Shown: positions 17,222 through 25,222 of the stretch, one piece after another
Layout of the letters: every line of letters starts with the position of its first letter
Numbering within the stretch: the first letter of the stretch is position 1
The notes under the pieces: model-generated
Databases searched by the model: none
Told to the model about the DNA's origin: nothing
The model's input: the letters and a program-made list of their open reading frames with translations, nothing else
From: Streptomyces sp. AC555_RSS877
GTDB taxonomy: Bacteria; Actinomycetota; Actinomycetes; Streptomycetales; Streptomycetaceae
Assembly (NCBI RefSeq): GCF_019049245.1
Contig: NZ_JAGMUK010000088.1
Location: forward strand, 58,370-122,369
Length of the DNA stretch: 64,000 bases
Reading direction: 5' to 3'
Translations under genes and position numbers: made by a program

Positions 17222-18456
17222 CGCGGCCCCCTCGGCATCGGCGCCGACCACTCGCCCTCGCCCCAGGCGGCGTACGCGCCGGCCGAGGCGTCCAGCCGCA
17301 GGGCGCCGTGCGCCGCCACCGTGTGCGTGTCCCGCCAGGCCCGCTGGACCTCGCTGGTGTCGTCCCGGGCGTGGACACCGCCCGTCCTGAACAGCCGTTC
17401 GACGGCCTCCACCAGCAACTCGGCCGCCACCGCGGCGTCGCGCCGGTTGACCGCCTCGACGCGCGGCGCGGTGGGCTCGGCGTCGGCGCTGGCTCCGGCC
17501 CGGTCCAGCAGCAGGGCCACGGCGTCGATCTCGGCGGCGGAGCGCGCCAGCACCCGCTGGACGGCCGTGTCACCCAGGGCCGCCGGGCGCCCGGCGGGCG
17601 GGGTCGTCGCCCAGCGTGTCCAGAACCGCAGAGCGAGCCGGGCCGCGCCGAGCGCCGGCGCGCAGAACATCGGGCCGCCGGCCAGATGCGCGGGCGCCTG
17701 GCGTGCCGGTGAGGCGCCGGGCTCGACCACGGCGGCGAGCACGTCGCCCAGCGGGCAGGCGCGCCGGTCGGGGACGAACACCCCGCGTACGTCGACGGAG
17801 TTGCTGCCGGTGCCGCGCAGCCCAGTGCTGCGCCAGGTGTCGAGCACGGTCACCTCGGAGCGCGGCACCGCCAGGACCCAGGCCGCGGCCCGCGCCGGAC
17901 CGGCGGGGGCGGCCCCGGCCGCGACCGCGGTGTCGTCGACCGGGGTCGCGAGCAGGACCCAGTGGGAGAAGTCCACGCCGCTGACACAGTCCCACCGGCC
18001 GTCCAGCAGCCAGCCGCCCGGTAACGGGCGGGCCGTTCCGGCGGGCGGGGCGAGGGCCGCGGCGATCAGGGTGTCGGGGCCCCTCCCCCACAGCTCCCGC
18101 TGTCCTTCTTCTGGCAGCCTGGAGGCGTACCGCCCGTGCGCGGCCCAGAGCATGCCGCACCATGCGGCCGAGGGGCACTGTCCGGCGATCAGCGTCGTGG
18201 CGGTGATCAGGTCGGCGAAGCCGCCTTCCCGGCCGCCCCATCGGCGGGGCACGAAGTGACGTGCGAGACCTGCCTCTTCGAGCGCGGTCACGACCGCGGG
18301 AGCCAGCCGCCTGTCCCGGTCCGCCGCCGAGGCGGCCCGTCCTGCCGCCTGGGCGGCCCGCAGTACGGCGTCCTCGGCGAGCCTTCCGCCTGTTCGTTCC
18401 GGATGGGAAAGGCCGGATCGCTGCTTTTCTTGCGGCTCAGCATGATCGAGCATCAT
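17218..18456 (-). CDS. Acyl-CoA dehydrogenase/oxidase-like flavoprotein
   Basis: 412 residues; start at the first of two ATGs with AAGGAG upstream. The N-terminal all-helical segment (VLRAAQAAG...VTALEEAGLARHFVPRRWGG), the central beta domain and the C-terminal four-helix bundle fit the acyl-CoA dehydrogenase fold. The sequence looks closer to acyl-CoA dehydrogenase type 2/HsaA-like flavin enzymes than to fatty acid enzymes. In avenolide biosynthesis an acyl-CoA oxidase works next to the receptor genes. Here the gene carries its own ARE-like operator, so a role in modifying the acyl chain of the signal is plausible; hydroxylation of an aromatic substrate is the alternative. Confidence 0.75.
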   Translation of the reverse strand: MMLDHAEPQEKQRSGLSHPERTGGRLAEDAVLRAAQAAGRAASAADRDRRLAPAVVTALEEAGLARHFVPRRWGGREGGFADLITATTLIAGQCPSAAWCGMLWAAHGRYASRLPEEGQRELWGRGPDTLIAAALAPPAGTARPLPGGWLLDGRWDCVSGVDFSHWVLLATPVDDTAVAAGAAPAGPARAAAWVLAVPRSEVTVLDTWRSTGLRGTGSNSVDVRGVFVPDRRACPLGDVLAAVVEPGASPARQAPAHLAGGPMFCAPALGAARLALRFWTRWATTPPAGRPAALGDTAVQRVLARSAAEIDAVALLLDRAGASADAEPTAPRVEAVNRRDAAVAAELLVEAVERLFRTGGVHARDDTSEVQRAWRDTHTVAAHGALRLDASAGAYAAWGEGEWSAPMPRGPR

Positions 18457-18487
18457 TCAGCTCCTTGTCGAGCCGGACGGGGACGTG

Positions 18488-18516
18488 TAAAAATACTTTC
18501 TCAACGGTTTCTTACT
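18488..18516. promoter_or_regulatory. ARE-like operator 3
   Basis: AATACTTTCTCAACGGTTTCTT matches the operator near 11.55 kb at most positions but is imperfectly symmetrical. It lies 32-60 bp before the acyl-CoA dehydrogenase-like gene on the minus strand. The remaining DNA to 18758 has no confident gene; on the plus strand GGAGGTGCGG precedes an ATG at 18528 (see findings). Confidence 0.6.
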
Positions 18517-18758
18517 TGGAGGTGCGGATGCCGCGAGAGCAGGAACGCTCCCCGCGCACGTCCGCGTCGGCACACACCCCGACACGGGAGGCACTCGCGC
18601 CCGTGAAGTCCGGTCCACTGACCGATGGCGCCTCGAGTGCGGCCGTCAGCCGGCCGGCGTGGTCCGCCCAACTCACCGGGTGGGGTAGGCCTTTGGCTCC
18701 CCGGTACATCGCAGACCACGGCCGCGATCGAGGGAGGCCCGTCGATCTGTGCTCACCG

Positions 18759-19820
18759 CTACACCGCGGCGCCGGAGCCGACCACGCCACGGGAGAAAGC
18801 GACCTCCTCGGACGCGGCGGACAGTCCTCGATGCAGCCACTCCATGGTGACCGTGGCGACGCTGCCCTCCCCCTGTACGGCCGTGATGCACAGCCTCGTG
18901 ACGTCCGACGCGATCACCGGCGGCTGCAACTCGGCGCACAACCGCACCGGTTCGTCGAGGTCGGCGAAGGCCGGGCAGTCCATCCGGACGGCGCGCAGCA
19001 CCGCGCCCGCGGGAGCGTCGTGGCGGCGATGAAGCAGGCAGTGGCCCAGCTGACGGGCGCCTTCCAGGGTGACCATCAGCGGTATGTGGTCTCCCGGGTG
19101 ATCAAAGAGCACGGCATGGTGAAGATCGACCAGCAGCCGCCACTCCCCCGCCTCCGTGCGGCCCAGCACGCTGTCCTTGGCCCGCAGGCGGCCGACCTCG
19201 GCCGCCGCCAGGCGAGTTGCGGCGGAGTGACTGACGCGGGCGGCCTCGTCACAACCCTGCCCCTCCGCCCCCCGCCAGCGCAGCCGCCGGTACAGCCCCT
19301 CGTCGACGGCGGAGACGCTCAGCCCGGCCCGGGCGCACTCACGGCCGGCCACGGACACTACTGCGTCCACCTGCATACCGAAGCGCCGGGGCGGTCTGTT
19401 CGCCACCCACGACCACTGGACGTCCAGCGTGACGTGCAACGGGGTGTCTCCCACCACGAGCGCGTCGTGGTCCGTGATCTCGAAGTGGGTGTCGCTGCCC
19501 ACGAAGCGGTGTCCCAGCGGGATCCCGCAGTACTCGTGCGCCAGGTAGACCAAAGCCTGGCGCACCGTTTCGGTCAGCAGCAGCGGGTCGGACACGCCCT
19601 GAGCGTCGGGGTAGTACAGCGCGTGGTCCCGAGGCCATTGGGCTCCCACGAGGAACCTGTCCTTGCTCACTTGCAAGGCGTCCGTGATGAAGACCTCCGC
19701 GACCGCGGCCCGGTGGACCAGTTGGCGGGAGACTGGTTGAAGGAACTTCAGAGAGGCATCCACTACTGCCGTGCCCGGTTCGCCTGGGACCCTGGTCGAC
19801 AGTTCGTACAACTGGTCCAT
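18759..19820 (-). CDS. afsA-like: AfsA-family gamma-butyrolactone synthase
   Basis: 353 residues from ATG 19820 (MDQLYELSTRVPGE). Two tandem AfsA hotdog domains are recognisable: about residues 20-150 (HRAAVAEVFITDA, ARRY-like ALYYPD, HEYCGIPLGHRFV) and about 195-330 (CLLHRRHDAPAG-like segment). AfsA enzymes condense a beta-ketoacyl-ACP with dihydroxyacetone phosphate to the phosphorylated precursor of butyrolactone signals. The usual size is 300-320 residues, so this one is slightly long. It is divergent from the second TetR receptor with one ARE-like operator between them, the classical scbA/scbR arrangement. Confidence 0.88.
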   Translation of the reverse strand: MDQLYELSTRVPGEPGTAVVDASLKFLQPVSRQLVHRAAVAEVFITDALQVSKDRFLVGAQWPRDHALYYPDAQGVSDPLLLTETVRQALVYLAHEYCGIPLGHRFVGSDTHFEITDHDALVVGDTPLHVTLDVQWSWVANRPPRRFGMQVDAVVSVAGRECARAGLSVSAVDEGLYRRLRWRGAEGQGCDEAARVSHSAATRLAAAEVGRLRAKDSVLGRTEAGEWRLLVDLHHAVLFDHPGDHIPLMVTLEGARQLGHCLLHRRHDAPAGAVLRAVRMDCPAFADLDEPVRLCAELQPPVIASDVTRLCITAVQGEGSVATVTMEWLHRGLSAASEEVAFSRGVVGSGAAV

Positions 19821-19865
19821 GGTCTCTCCCCATTGGGTTAGAGAATACCGTGATGGCGCGATGTG

Positions 19866-19892
19866 AAAATATACCTTCGCAGAGGTATCTTG
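19866..19892. promoter_or_regulatory. ARE-like operator 4
   Basis: ATACCTTCGCAGAGGTAT contains perfect 6-bp arms ATACCT/AGGTAT with a 6-base centre and sits in the divergent promoter between the AfsA-type gene (46 bp away) and the TetR receptor (65 bp away). It shares ATACCTTC with the other three operators. Confidence 0.75.
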
Positions 19893-19956
19893 CAAGGGAA
19901 CCAGGTCGTGCGGGGCATGCGCGCCAGGCACCGCCGAAGCGTACGGAAGAGGAATC

Positions 19957-20586
19957 ATGAGCAAGCATCTCCGGACACCCGCCCGAGCCAAGGCCGCCCC
20001 GCGGGAACTCAAGCAGGAACGGGCCAGCCGCACCCGGAGGCAGCTCCTCGACGCCGCCGCCACGGCCTTCGCCGACAAAGGATTTCCCGCCGTCACGCTC
20101 CAGGACATCGCCGACCTCGCCGAGGTGACCAAAGGGGCCGTCTACTTTCATTTCATGAACAAGGAGGCGGTGGCCGTCGCGGTCACCGAGGAGTTCTACA
20201 CACAGCTGCCCGCCATTGGCGAATCGGTCACGGCCAGGCAGCTCCCGCCGCTCGACGCGGTCGCCGAACTGCTCCTGCAGACCGCGATCGCCCTGCGGGA
20301 CAACCCGGTGATGCAGGCCGGCGCCCGGCTGCAGATCGAGCGGAACCTGGTCAACGCCGACATGCCGACGCCGTTCAGCGAGTTCACCCAGCTCATCACC
20401 GAGCTACTGGCACGGGCCCTGGACGAGGGCACTTTGCGGCCCACCACCGACATCGCCTCCATGGCCCGGGTCCTCGCCGCCGCGTTCTTCGGCACCCAGC
20501 ACATCTCCTGGGTCCAGCACAATCGTGAGGATCTCACGGACCGTGTACAGGAGATCATCGACGTCGTCCTCCCCCGCCACACCTGA
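19957..20586 (+). CDS. TetR-family gamma-butyrolactone receptor (ScbR/ArpA-like)
   Basis: 209 residues. HTH: TRRQLLDAAATAFADKGFPAV and VTKGAVYFHFMNKEAVA, almost the textbook ArpA/ScbR recognition region. The ligand domain contains the IERNLVNADMPTPF stretch and FGTQHISWVQ late in the protein, features I associate with true receptors rather than pseudo-receptors. It is divergent from the AfsA-type gene across an ARE-like operator. Inference: without signal it represses the synthase, itself, the first TetR gene and the StrR-like activator; the signal releases all four. Confidence 0.88.
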   Translation: MSKHLRTPARAKAAPRELKQERASRTRRQLLDAAATAFADKGFPAVTLQDIADLAEVTKGAVYFHFMNKEAVAVAVTEEFYTQLPAIGESVTARQLPPLDAVAELLLQTAIALRDNPVMQAGARLQIERNLVNADMPTPFSEFTQLITELLARALDEGTLRPTTDIASMARVLAAAFFGTQHISWVQHNREDLTDRVQEIIDVVLPRHT

Positions 20587-20634
20587 CATTCGCGCCCTCC
20601 CGGCCACCCACCGCCGCACAAGGAGAGCCTGCCC

Positions 20635-21648
20635 ATGTCTGCCCTCACCCTCCCGGCCGTTCCCCTCGGCACCAGCGGCCCGTCAGTAGGCGCCCAGGGC
20701 CTGGGCTGCATGGGCTTCAGCGAGTTCTACGGACCCAGCGCACCGGCCCAGGCGCAGGAAACACTGCGGGCCGCCCTCGACGCGGGTGTCACCATGTTCG
20801 ACACCGCCGACCTGTACGGACACGGCGAGAACGAGGTGCTCCTCGGCCCCTTCGTCCGCGCCCACCGCGAACGGGTCTTCCTTGCCACGAAGTTCGGCAT
20901 CGTGCGCCAGCCGGGCCAGCGGACCTGGAACCGTGTCCGCGGCGACCGCGCCTACGTTCGCCAGTGCGTCGACGCGAGCCTGAAGCGCCTCGGTATCGAC
21001 ACGATCGACCTGTACTACGCGCACCGCCGCGACCCCTCGGTCCCCCTGGAGGAGACGGTCGGCGCGATGGCGGAGCTCGTCCAGGAGGGCAAGGTCCACC
21101 ACTTGGGGCTCTGCGAGGTGACCGGCCCCGAACTGCGCGCGGCTCACGCCGTCCACCCGATCACCGCGCTGCAGTCCGAGTGGTCGCTCTTCAGCCGCGA
21201 CGTCGAGACATCGGCGGTCCCCGCGGCCGCGGAACTCGGCGTGGCGTTCGTCGCGTACTCGCCCCTCGGCCGTGGCCTGCTCACCGGCGCGCTCCCCGAC
21301 AGCAGCGAACTGAACGCCGACGACGCCCGGTTGACGATGCCCCGGTTCACCGGCGAGCACGCTCACACCAACTACGCGCTCCTCGAGACCGTCCGCGCGA
21401 TCGCCGCGGACCACGCCGCAACCCCCGCACAGATCGCGCTGGCCTGGCTGCACCGACAATCCCACGTCCACAGCCTCACCGTCCTGCCCATACCCGGCTC
21501 CCGCAGGTCCGCCCGTCTGCGGGAGAACGCCGCCGCGGCGGCGCTCGCCCTGTCCGCGGCCGAACTCGCCGCGCTCGAACCGCTGGCGGCGCAGGTGGCC
21601 GGCGCCCGCTACGCGGACATGAGCAACACGGCGGCGGCCCGCGAATGA
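20635..21648 (+). CDS. Aldo/keto reductase
   Basis: 337 residues. The AKR barrel signatures are clear: GLGCMGFSEFYG at the N-terminus, FDTADLYGHGENE with catalytic Asp and Tyr, LATKFG with the Lys and DLYYAHRRDPS with the His. It reduces carbonyls with NADPH. It begins 48 bp after the receptor gene in the same direction and may be co-transcribed; AKR-like reductases next to AfsA genes can serve the reduction steps of signal synthesis, but a general detoxification role is just as possible. The close YajO/IolS-type subgroup is common in Streptomyces. Confidence 0.88.
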   Translation: MSALTLPAVPLGTSGPSVGAQGLGCMGFSEFYGPSAPAQAQETLRAALDAGVTMFDTADLYGHGENEVLLGPFVRAHRERVFLATKFGIVRQPGQRTWNRVRGDRAYVRQCVDASLKRLGIDTIDLYYAHRRDPSVPLEETVGAMAELVQEGKVHHLGLCEVTGPELRAAHAVHPITALQSEWSLFSRDVETSAVPAAAELGVAFVAYSPLGRGLLTGALPDSSELNADDARLTMPRFTGEHAHTNYALLETVRAIAADHAATPAQIALAWLHRQSHVHSLTVLPIPGSRRSARLRENAAAAALALSAAELAALEPLAAQVAGARYADMSNTAAARE

Positions 21649-21709
21649 CCCGCGGGCCCCGGCCGCGGCGTGCCACGCGCCGGCTCCCGGTCAGGGCCGC
21701 GCATCAGCA

Positions 21710-22412
21710 TCACGCGCTCCCGCCAGCCGGCGGCAGCGCCCCGAGGACCGCTGCGAGACCGCCCGGATCACGGCGGGCGATGTTGTGGCCGGCGGGATTC
21801 TCCCGCACCCGCCGGCCCGAGGTGTGGCGCAGCCGTTCGGTCACGGCTACGAACAGGCTGCCTGGCCACGGGCCACCGCTGATGAACATGCGGTCGACCG
21901 CGCGTTCGGGGCCGCTCAGCAGCCTGAGCGACTGCAGGAAGCTCGCCAGCGGGTGTGGTCGCGCGCGGGTCGGCCCGCGAGGGGACCGCCACCCAGCGGC
22001 CGTCGCCGCGGGCACCGGCCATGAACAGGTACCGGAACCGGTCACTGGTCACTGGTCAGCGAACAGTACGAATCACCGTCCTTTGGGACGTAAACATCGA
22101 TGAAGACGAGCTGATCGCTGGTGTCACGGGCGGTCAACAAGCCCGCCCGTGACACCAGCGATCACCATCCCTCCGTAACTGTGCCCGCACAGCGCGAGGG
22201 GACCTTCACCGCCGCAGCCGATGATCCCGGCCAACTGGTCGATGTGGGTGTCGAGATTCGGCGGCCGGTCACGTCGACCGGACCAGTCCGACTCCGGCCC
22301 CGCCAGGGTCACCGCCTCGACCTGGTGACCGTCGCGGGGCAACTCGGCCGCCACCGCGTCGAATGCCCACCCGCCCTGCCAACCACCTGGCACCATCACG
22401 CACTCCACCGCG
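21710..22412 (-). pseudogene. Broken alpha/beta hydrolase
   Basis: A whole hydrolase can be followed across at least three reading frames. The N-terminal part (22124-22412) has VPGGWQGGWAFDAV and the nucleophile elbow GHSYGG. A middle piece (about 22045-22110) reads QLVFIDVYVPKDGDSY. The C-terminal part (21710-22045) ends with AGHN, the catalytic His. The first frame stops inside a 22-bp inverted repeat, and another frameshift follows at about 22040. It was probably an EstA-like esterase; it can no longer yield a full protein. The DNA from 22413 to the Zur-like box holds nothing recognisable. Confidence 0.75.
22112..22164. repeat. 22-bp perfect foldback repeat inside the hydrolase remnant
   Basis: Arms 22112-22133 and 22143-22164 are exact reverse complements (TGATCGCTGGTGTCACGGGC and two more bases) around a 9-base loop. 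One arm encodes the hydrolase's own MVIAGVTG, so the other arm is an inverted copy of the gene created in place. It introduces the stop codon that ends the N-terminal frame. Confidence 0.8.
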
Positions 22413-22702
22413 TCGCAGCGGCGGGAGCCCCTGCCTGCGGCGGTGGCTGAGCCATGTCTCGAACTGATCCTCACCCTCCTCGTCGCCCCGGCGGCCGCCG
22501 CGGCCCGGGTCACGGCCTCACCGGTGCTGCCCGTGCTGAGCCTGGTGTGCTGTAGTGACGCCGCTCGTGCCGTCGGCGAACGGTGGTCGGCGCGTGTGCT
22601 CCCTCGGTCCCGCATCCGGTCGGGGTTCGCCTCCAACTCCCCTGCGCCTGCTCGGCCGTTCACGCCCCCGGACATCACCGCAATCGCATTGCCAATCGTT
22701 TA

Positions 22703-22721
22703 TGAAAACGATTATCGTCTT
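22703..22721. promoter_or_regulatory. Zur-like operator
   Basis: TGAAAACGATTATCGTCTT resembles the actinobacterial Zur box (TGAAAATNATTTTCA type) with symmetrical AAACGAT/ATCGTCTT halves. It lies about 45 bp before the first gene of the metal-transporter operon, in AT-richer DNA. Zinc-dependent repression of the operon is the natural reading. Confidence 0.7.
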
Positions 22722-22766
22722 TTGTTGTGCCCGAGGGGGCATGAACATGACCCATGGGGGTTTCTC

Positions 22767-23414
22767 TTGCGTACCCGCAGACGCCTGCTGACCGTCACCG
22801 GCATCGCCGCCGCCGCGCTCGCCACGGCCGGTCTCAACACCTCCGCCTTCGCCGCCACCACCCTGAGCAGCGGCCACGTCGACGTCCTCGACGCCGAGTG
22901 GGACGGCGCCGACCTGCACCTCCACGTCCACGACGAGGAGGCCGACACGGAGTACGAGCCCGCCGACGTGACCTTGTCGGTACCGGCAGCCGCGAAGGTC
23001 ACCAACCCGGGCTACGGCTTCCTCGGTTCCGGCAGCCAGATCTGGCTGCTGCCCGACACCGAGGCCGAGGCCGACGCGGCTGGGGTGCTCTTCCCGGGCA
23101 TCTCCACCGAGCACCTCACCACCGGAATCCTCGCCAACAACAACGTCACGTACACCCTGGTCAGCGCCACCCGCAACGGCGCGGTCACCGAAGACTTCAG
23201 CATCTACGCGGGCAGCGGAAGCCGCTGGTTCGACAGCAACACCGCCACCACCAGCTTCAAGTCCCGGACCTTCGCCGTTGCCACCCACAACCACGCCAAC
23301 TGGGCCTTCGAAGAGGCCGGGACCTATGAACTGAAGTTCAGGGTCTCCGGCACGGTGAACGGTGCTCTCGAGTCGTCCGCCACCGAGACCTACACCGTCG
23401 TCGTCAGCTCGTGA
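22767..23414 (+). CDS. Secreted anchored-repeat protein (choice-of-anchor M domain)
   Basis: 215 residues from a TTG at 22767 preceded by GGGGG, chosen because it gives a clean N-terminal signal peptide (RTRRRLLTVTG, then an Ala-rich core ending SAFA) and lies just after the Zur-like box; longer in-frame starts would place the box inside the gene. The mature part is a single actinobacterial surface-anchored repeat (TIGR03769 type): SGHVDVLDAEWDG, YGFLGSGSQIWLLP, then the THNHANWAF motif. There is no membrane anchor at the C-terminus, so it should be free in the wall or medium. It is the first gene of the transporter operon and overlaps the next start. Confidence 0.8.
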   Translation: MRTRRRLLTVTGIAAAALATAGLNTSAFAATTLSSGHVDVLDAEWDGADLHLHVHDEEADTEYEPADVTLSVPAAAKVTNPGYGFLGSGSQIWLLPDTEAEADAAGVLFPGISTEHLTTGILANNNVTYTLVSATRNGAVTEDFSIYAGSGSRWFDSNTATTSFKSRTFAVATHNHANWAFEEAGTYELKFRVSGTVNGALESSATETYTVVVSS

Positions 23415-25222
23415 TGCGGGCCCTGACGCGCGACAGACGCGCCTTCACCGCCGCAGCCCTGGCCGCGGCGACCGCGGTGCTCGTGGGCGCGGCAGGGCTG
23501 GCCGCCGCCGGTGGCAGCGGGAACGCCCGCGCCGCCGGCGGTGTCGTCGTCCTGGACGAGGGTGAGCTCGACTTCACGCCCCGACTGGCCGACGGAAAGC
23601 TCCAGTTGCAGATCGACGACCGCAGTGGCGACGCGAGGGTCGTGCGCGAGCCGTCCCAGGTGGTGCTGCACGCTCCGGCGTCCTCCCTGCAGTACACCCC
23701 GGACCCGGTGGCCACGGCGCTCGGCACGACCACCATGGACTCCTGGCAGCTGGGCGGCTGGGAGGCGGAGAACATCTTCGCGCCGGAGCCGGGCTGGAAC
23801 GGCTCCGCGGCAGGAGGCAGCACCGAGGTCACACTGTCCGGGTACGAAGGTCCTGGGGACTTCGGCCTGGCCATGTACACCCGCGAGATGGACAACGAGG
23901 ACGCTCCGGCGATCCCGTATCTCGGCAGCGTCGAGTCCGTTCAGCGCAGCTTCACGCTGCCTGGCGACGAGGAACGGCTGCTGCCCATCTGGCAGTTCAC
24001 CGCAGAGGGCGTCCACCGGCTCACCTTCACCGTGACGATCGGCGGTTCCTCGGACACCGAGACCCTCGCCGTGGTTGTCGGCGACGACGTCGACCCGTCG
24101 ACCGTCCTGCCCGGTGACGGCTCCACTCCCCCGGCTTCCCCGACGGATTCGCCGACCGGCTCGGCGAGCGCGAGCCCGTCACCCTCCGCCCCGGCCGCGC
24201 ATGTCATCGCCGAGGGCCACGTCGACCTGGCGGCCCGCCCGGCAGACGGCGACCTGGAGTTCCAGGTCAAGGAAGGCACTGAGCTCAACCACAAGTGGTA
24301 CGAGCCGGGCGAGGTCGTCCTGCAGGTACGGCCCGCCGCCAAGCGGAAGATCCCGGAGGGGTACGAATTCCTCGGAGCCCCGGGCGACGCGGTGTGGTGG
24401 GTGCCGCTGCAGCAGAACGCCGGCATCGTGTGGCCGGGCTGGAACACCACGGAGTTCGCCAAGGCGGACCTCGACGACCGCGTCTCCTTCCGGCTGGACT
24501 CCGTGCAGGGCCCCGGAAACATCGCGATGTTCCACAACGGCGCGATGGGCGACCCGGTCGTCTCGCTCAACAGCGGTGACGGGCTGCCCGACAGCCACAC
24601 CCTCGGTGCCGGCACGCACAGCCACTTCGACTGGGTGTTCGGCGCCGAGGGTGTCTACCGCACCACCTTCACCGTCAGCGCGACGCTCGCCGACGGCACG
24701 AAGGTCAGCGACACGGAGACCATCGCCTGGGTGGTCGGGGACGACACGGATCCGTCGACCGTGACGCCGGGTGAAGGGGACGAACCGACGGCGACGCCAA
24801 CGGCCACCCACTCGGAGTCGGACTCCGCGACGCCGACCACGACCGCGTCCCCGTCGGCGACCGCGTCCGACTCTCCGAGCGCCTCGGCCCCGGCGACAGA
24901 CCCTGGCGACGGCTCGTCCGGTACCGGCGGAGGTTCGTCGACGGGCGGCGGAGGTAGCAGTGGCACTTCGGTGTCCGGCGGGCTTGCCTCCACGGGTGTG
25001 CAGGTCGGCACGATCGCCGGCGTCGCTGTGGCCGCTGTGCTCATGGGTGGCGGCGCGGTGCTGTTCGTACGACGTCGCCGTCCCGCCCAGTGGAAGCACC
25101 GCGTACGGCGGACCGGCGCCTGGCAGCGACCCGGTCCGTCGTACGCGGCATTGTCGTGTTCGAGAGAAGGAGGAGCCCCATGCGGGGCCACCCCAGACGC
25201 ACCATCACCACCGTCGCGCTGA
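23414..25222 (+). CDS. Sortase-anchored surface protein with two anchored repeats
   Basis: 602 residues from ATG 23414, which overlaps the previous stop (GTGATGA; a GTG one codon earlier is also possible). Signal peptide at residues 1-40. Two repeats of the TIGR03769 type (about 42-225 and 258-450) are separated by Pro/Ser/Thr linkers (SPTDSPTGSASASPSPSAP). The second repeat has THSHFDWVF; the first has WQF in that place without His. Near the C-terminus come a Ser/Gly-rich linker, GGLASTG (an LAXTG sortase E signal), a hydrophobic helix and RRRR. The frame continues 40 residues past the charged tail into the next gene, which may have displaced the original stop. Role: wall-anchored metal binding or delivery (inference). 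Confidence 0.85.
   Translation: MRALTRDRRAFTAAALAAATAVLVGAAGLAAAGGSGNARAAGGVVVLDEGELDFTPRLADGKLQLQIDDRSGDARVVREPSQVVLHAPASSLQYTPDPVATALGTTTMDSWQLGGWEAENIFAPEPGWNGSAAGGSTEVTLSGYEGPGDFGLAMYTREMDNEDAPAIPYLGSVESVQRSFTLPGDEERLLPIWQFTAEGVHRLTFTVTIGGSSDTETLAVVVGDDVDPSTVLPGDGSTPPASPTDSPTGSASASPSPSAPAAHVIAEGHVDLAARPADGDLEFQVKEGTELNHKWYEPGEVVLQVRPAAKRKIPEGYEFLGAPGDAVWWVPLQQNAGIVWPGWNTTEFAKADLDDRVSFRLDSVQGPGNIAMFHNGAMGDPVVSLNSGDGLPDSHTLGAGTHSHFDWVFGAEGVYRTTFTVSATLADGTKVSDTETIAWVVGDDTDPSTVTPGEGDEPTATPTATHSESDSATPTTTASPSATASDSPSASAPATDPGDGSSGTGGGSSTGGGGSSGTSVSGGLASTGVQVGTIAGVAVAAVLMGGGAVLFVRRRRPAQWKHRVRRTGAWQRPGPSYAALSCSREGGAPCGATPDAPSPPSR

Noticed and set aside
18261..19841. Long plus-strand frame antisense to the AfsA-type gene
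   Set aside because: Residue content is Arg/Gly/His-rich with no family motif, while the AfsA reading is clear.
22443..22766. Longer N-terminus for the first anchored-repeat protein
   Set aside because: It would place the Zur-like box inside the gene and hide the signal peptide; TTG 22767 with GGGGG before it fits better.
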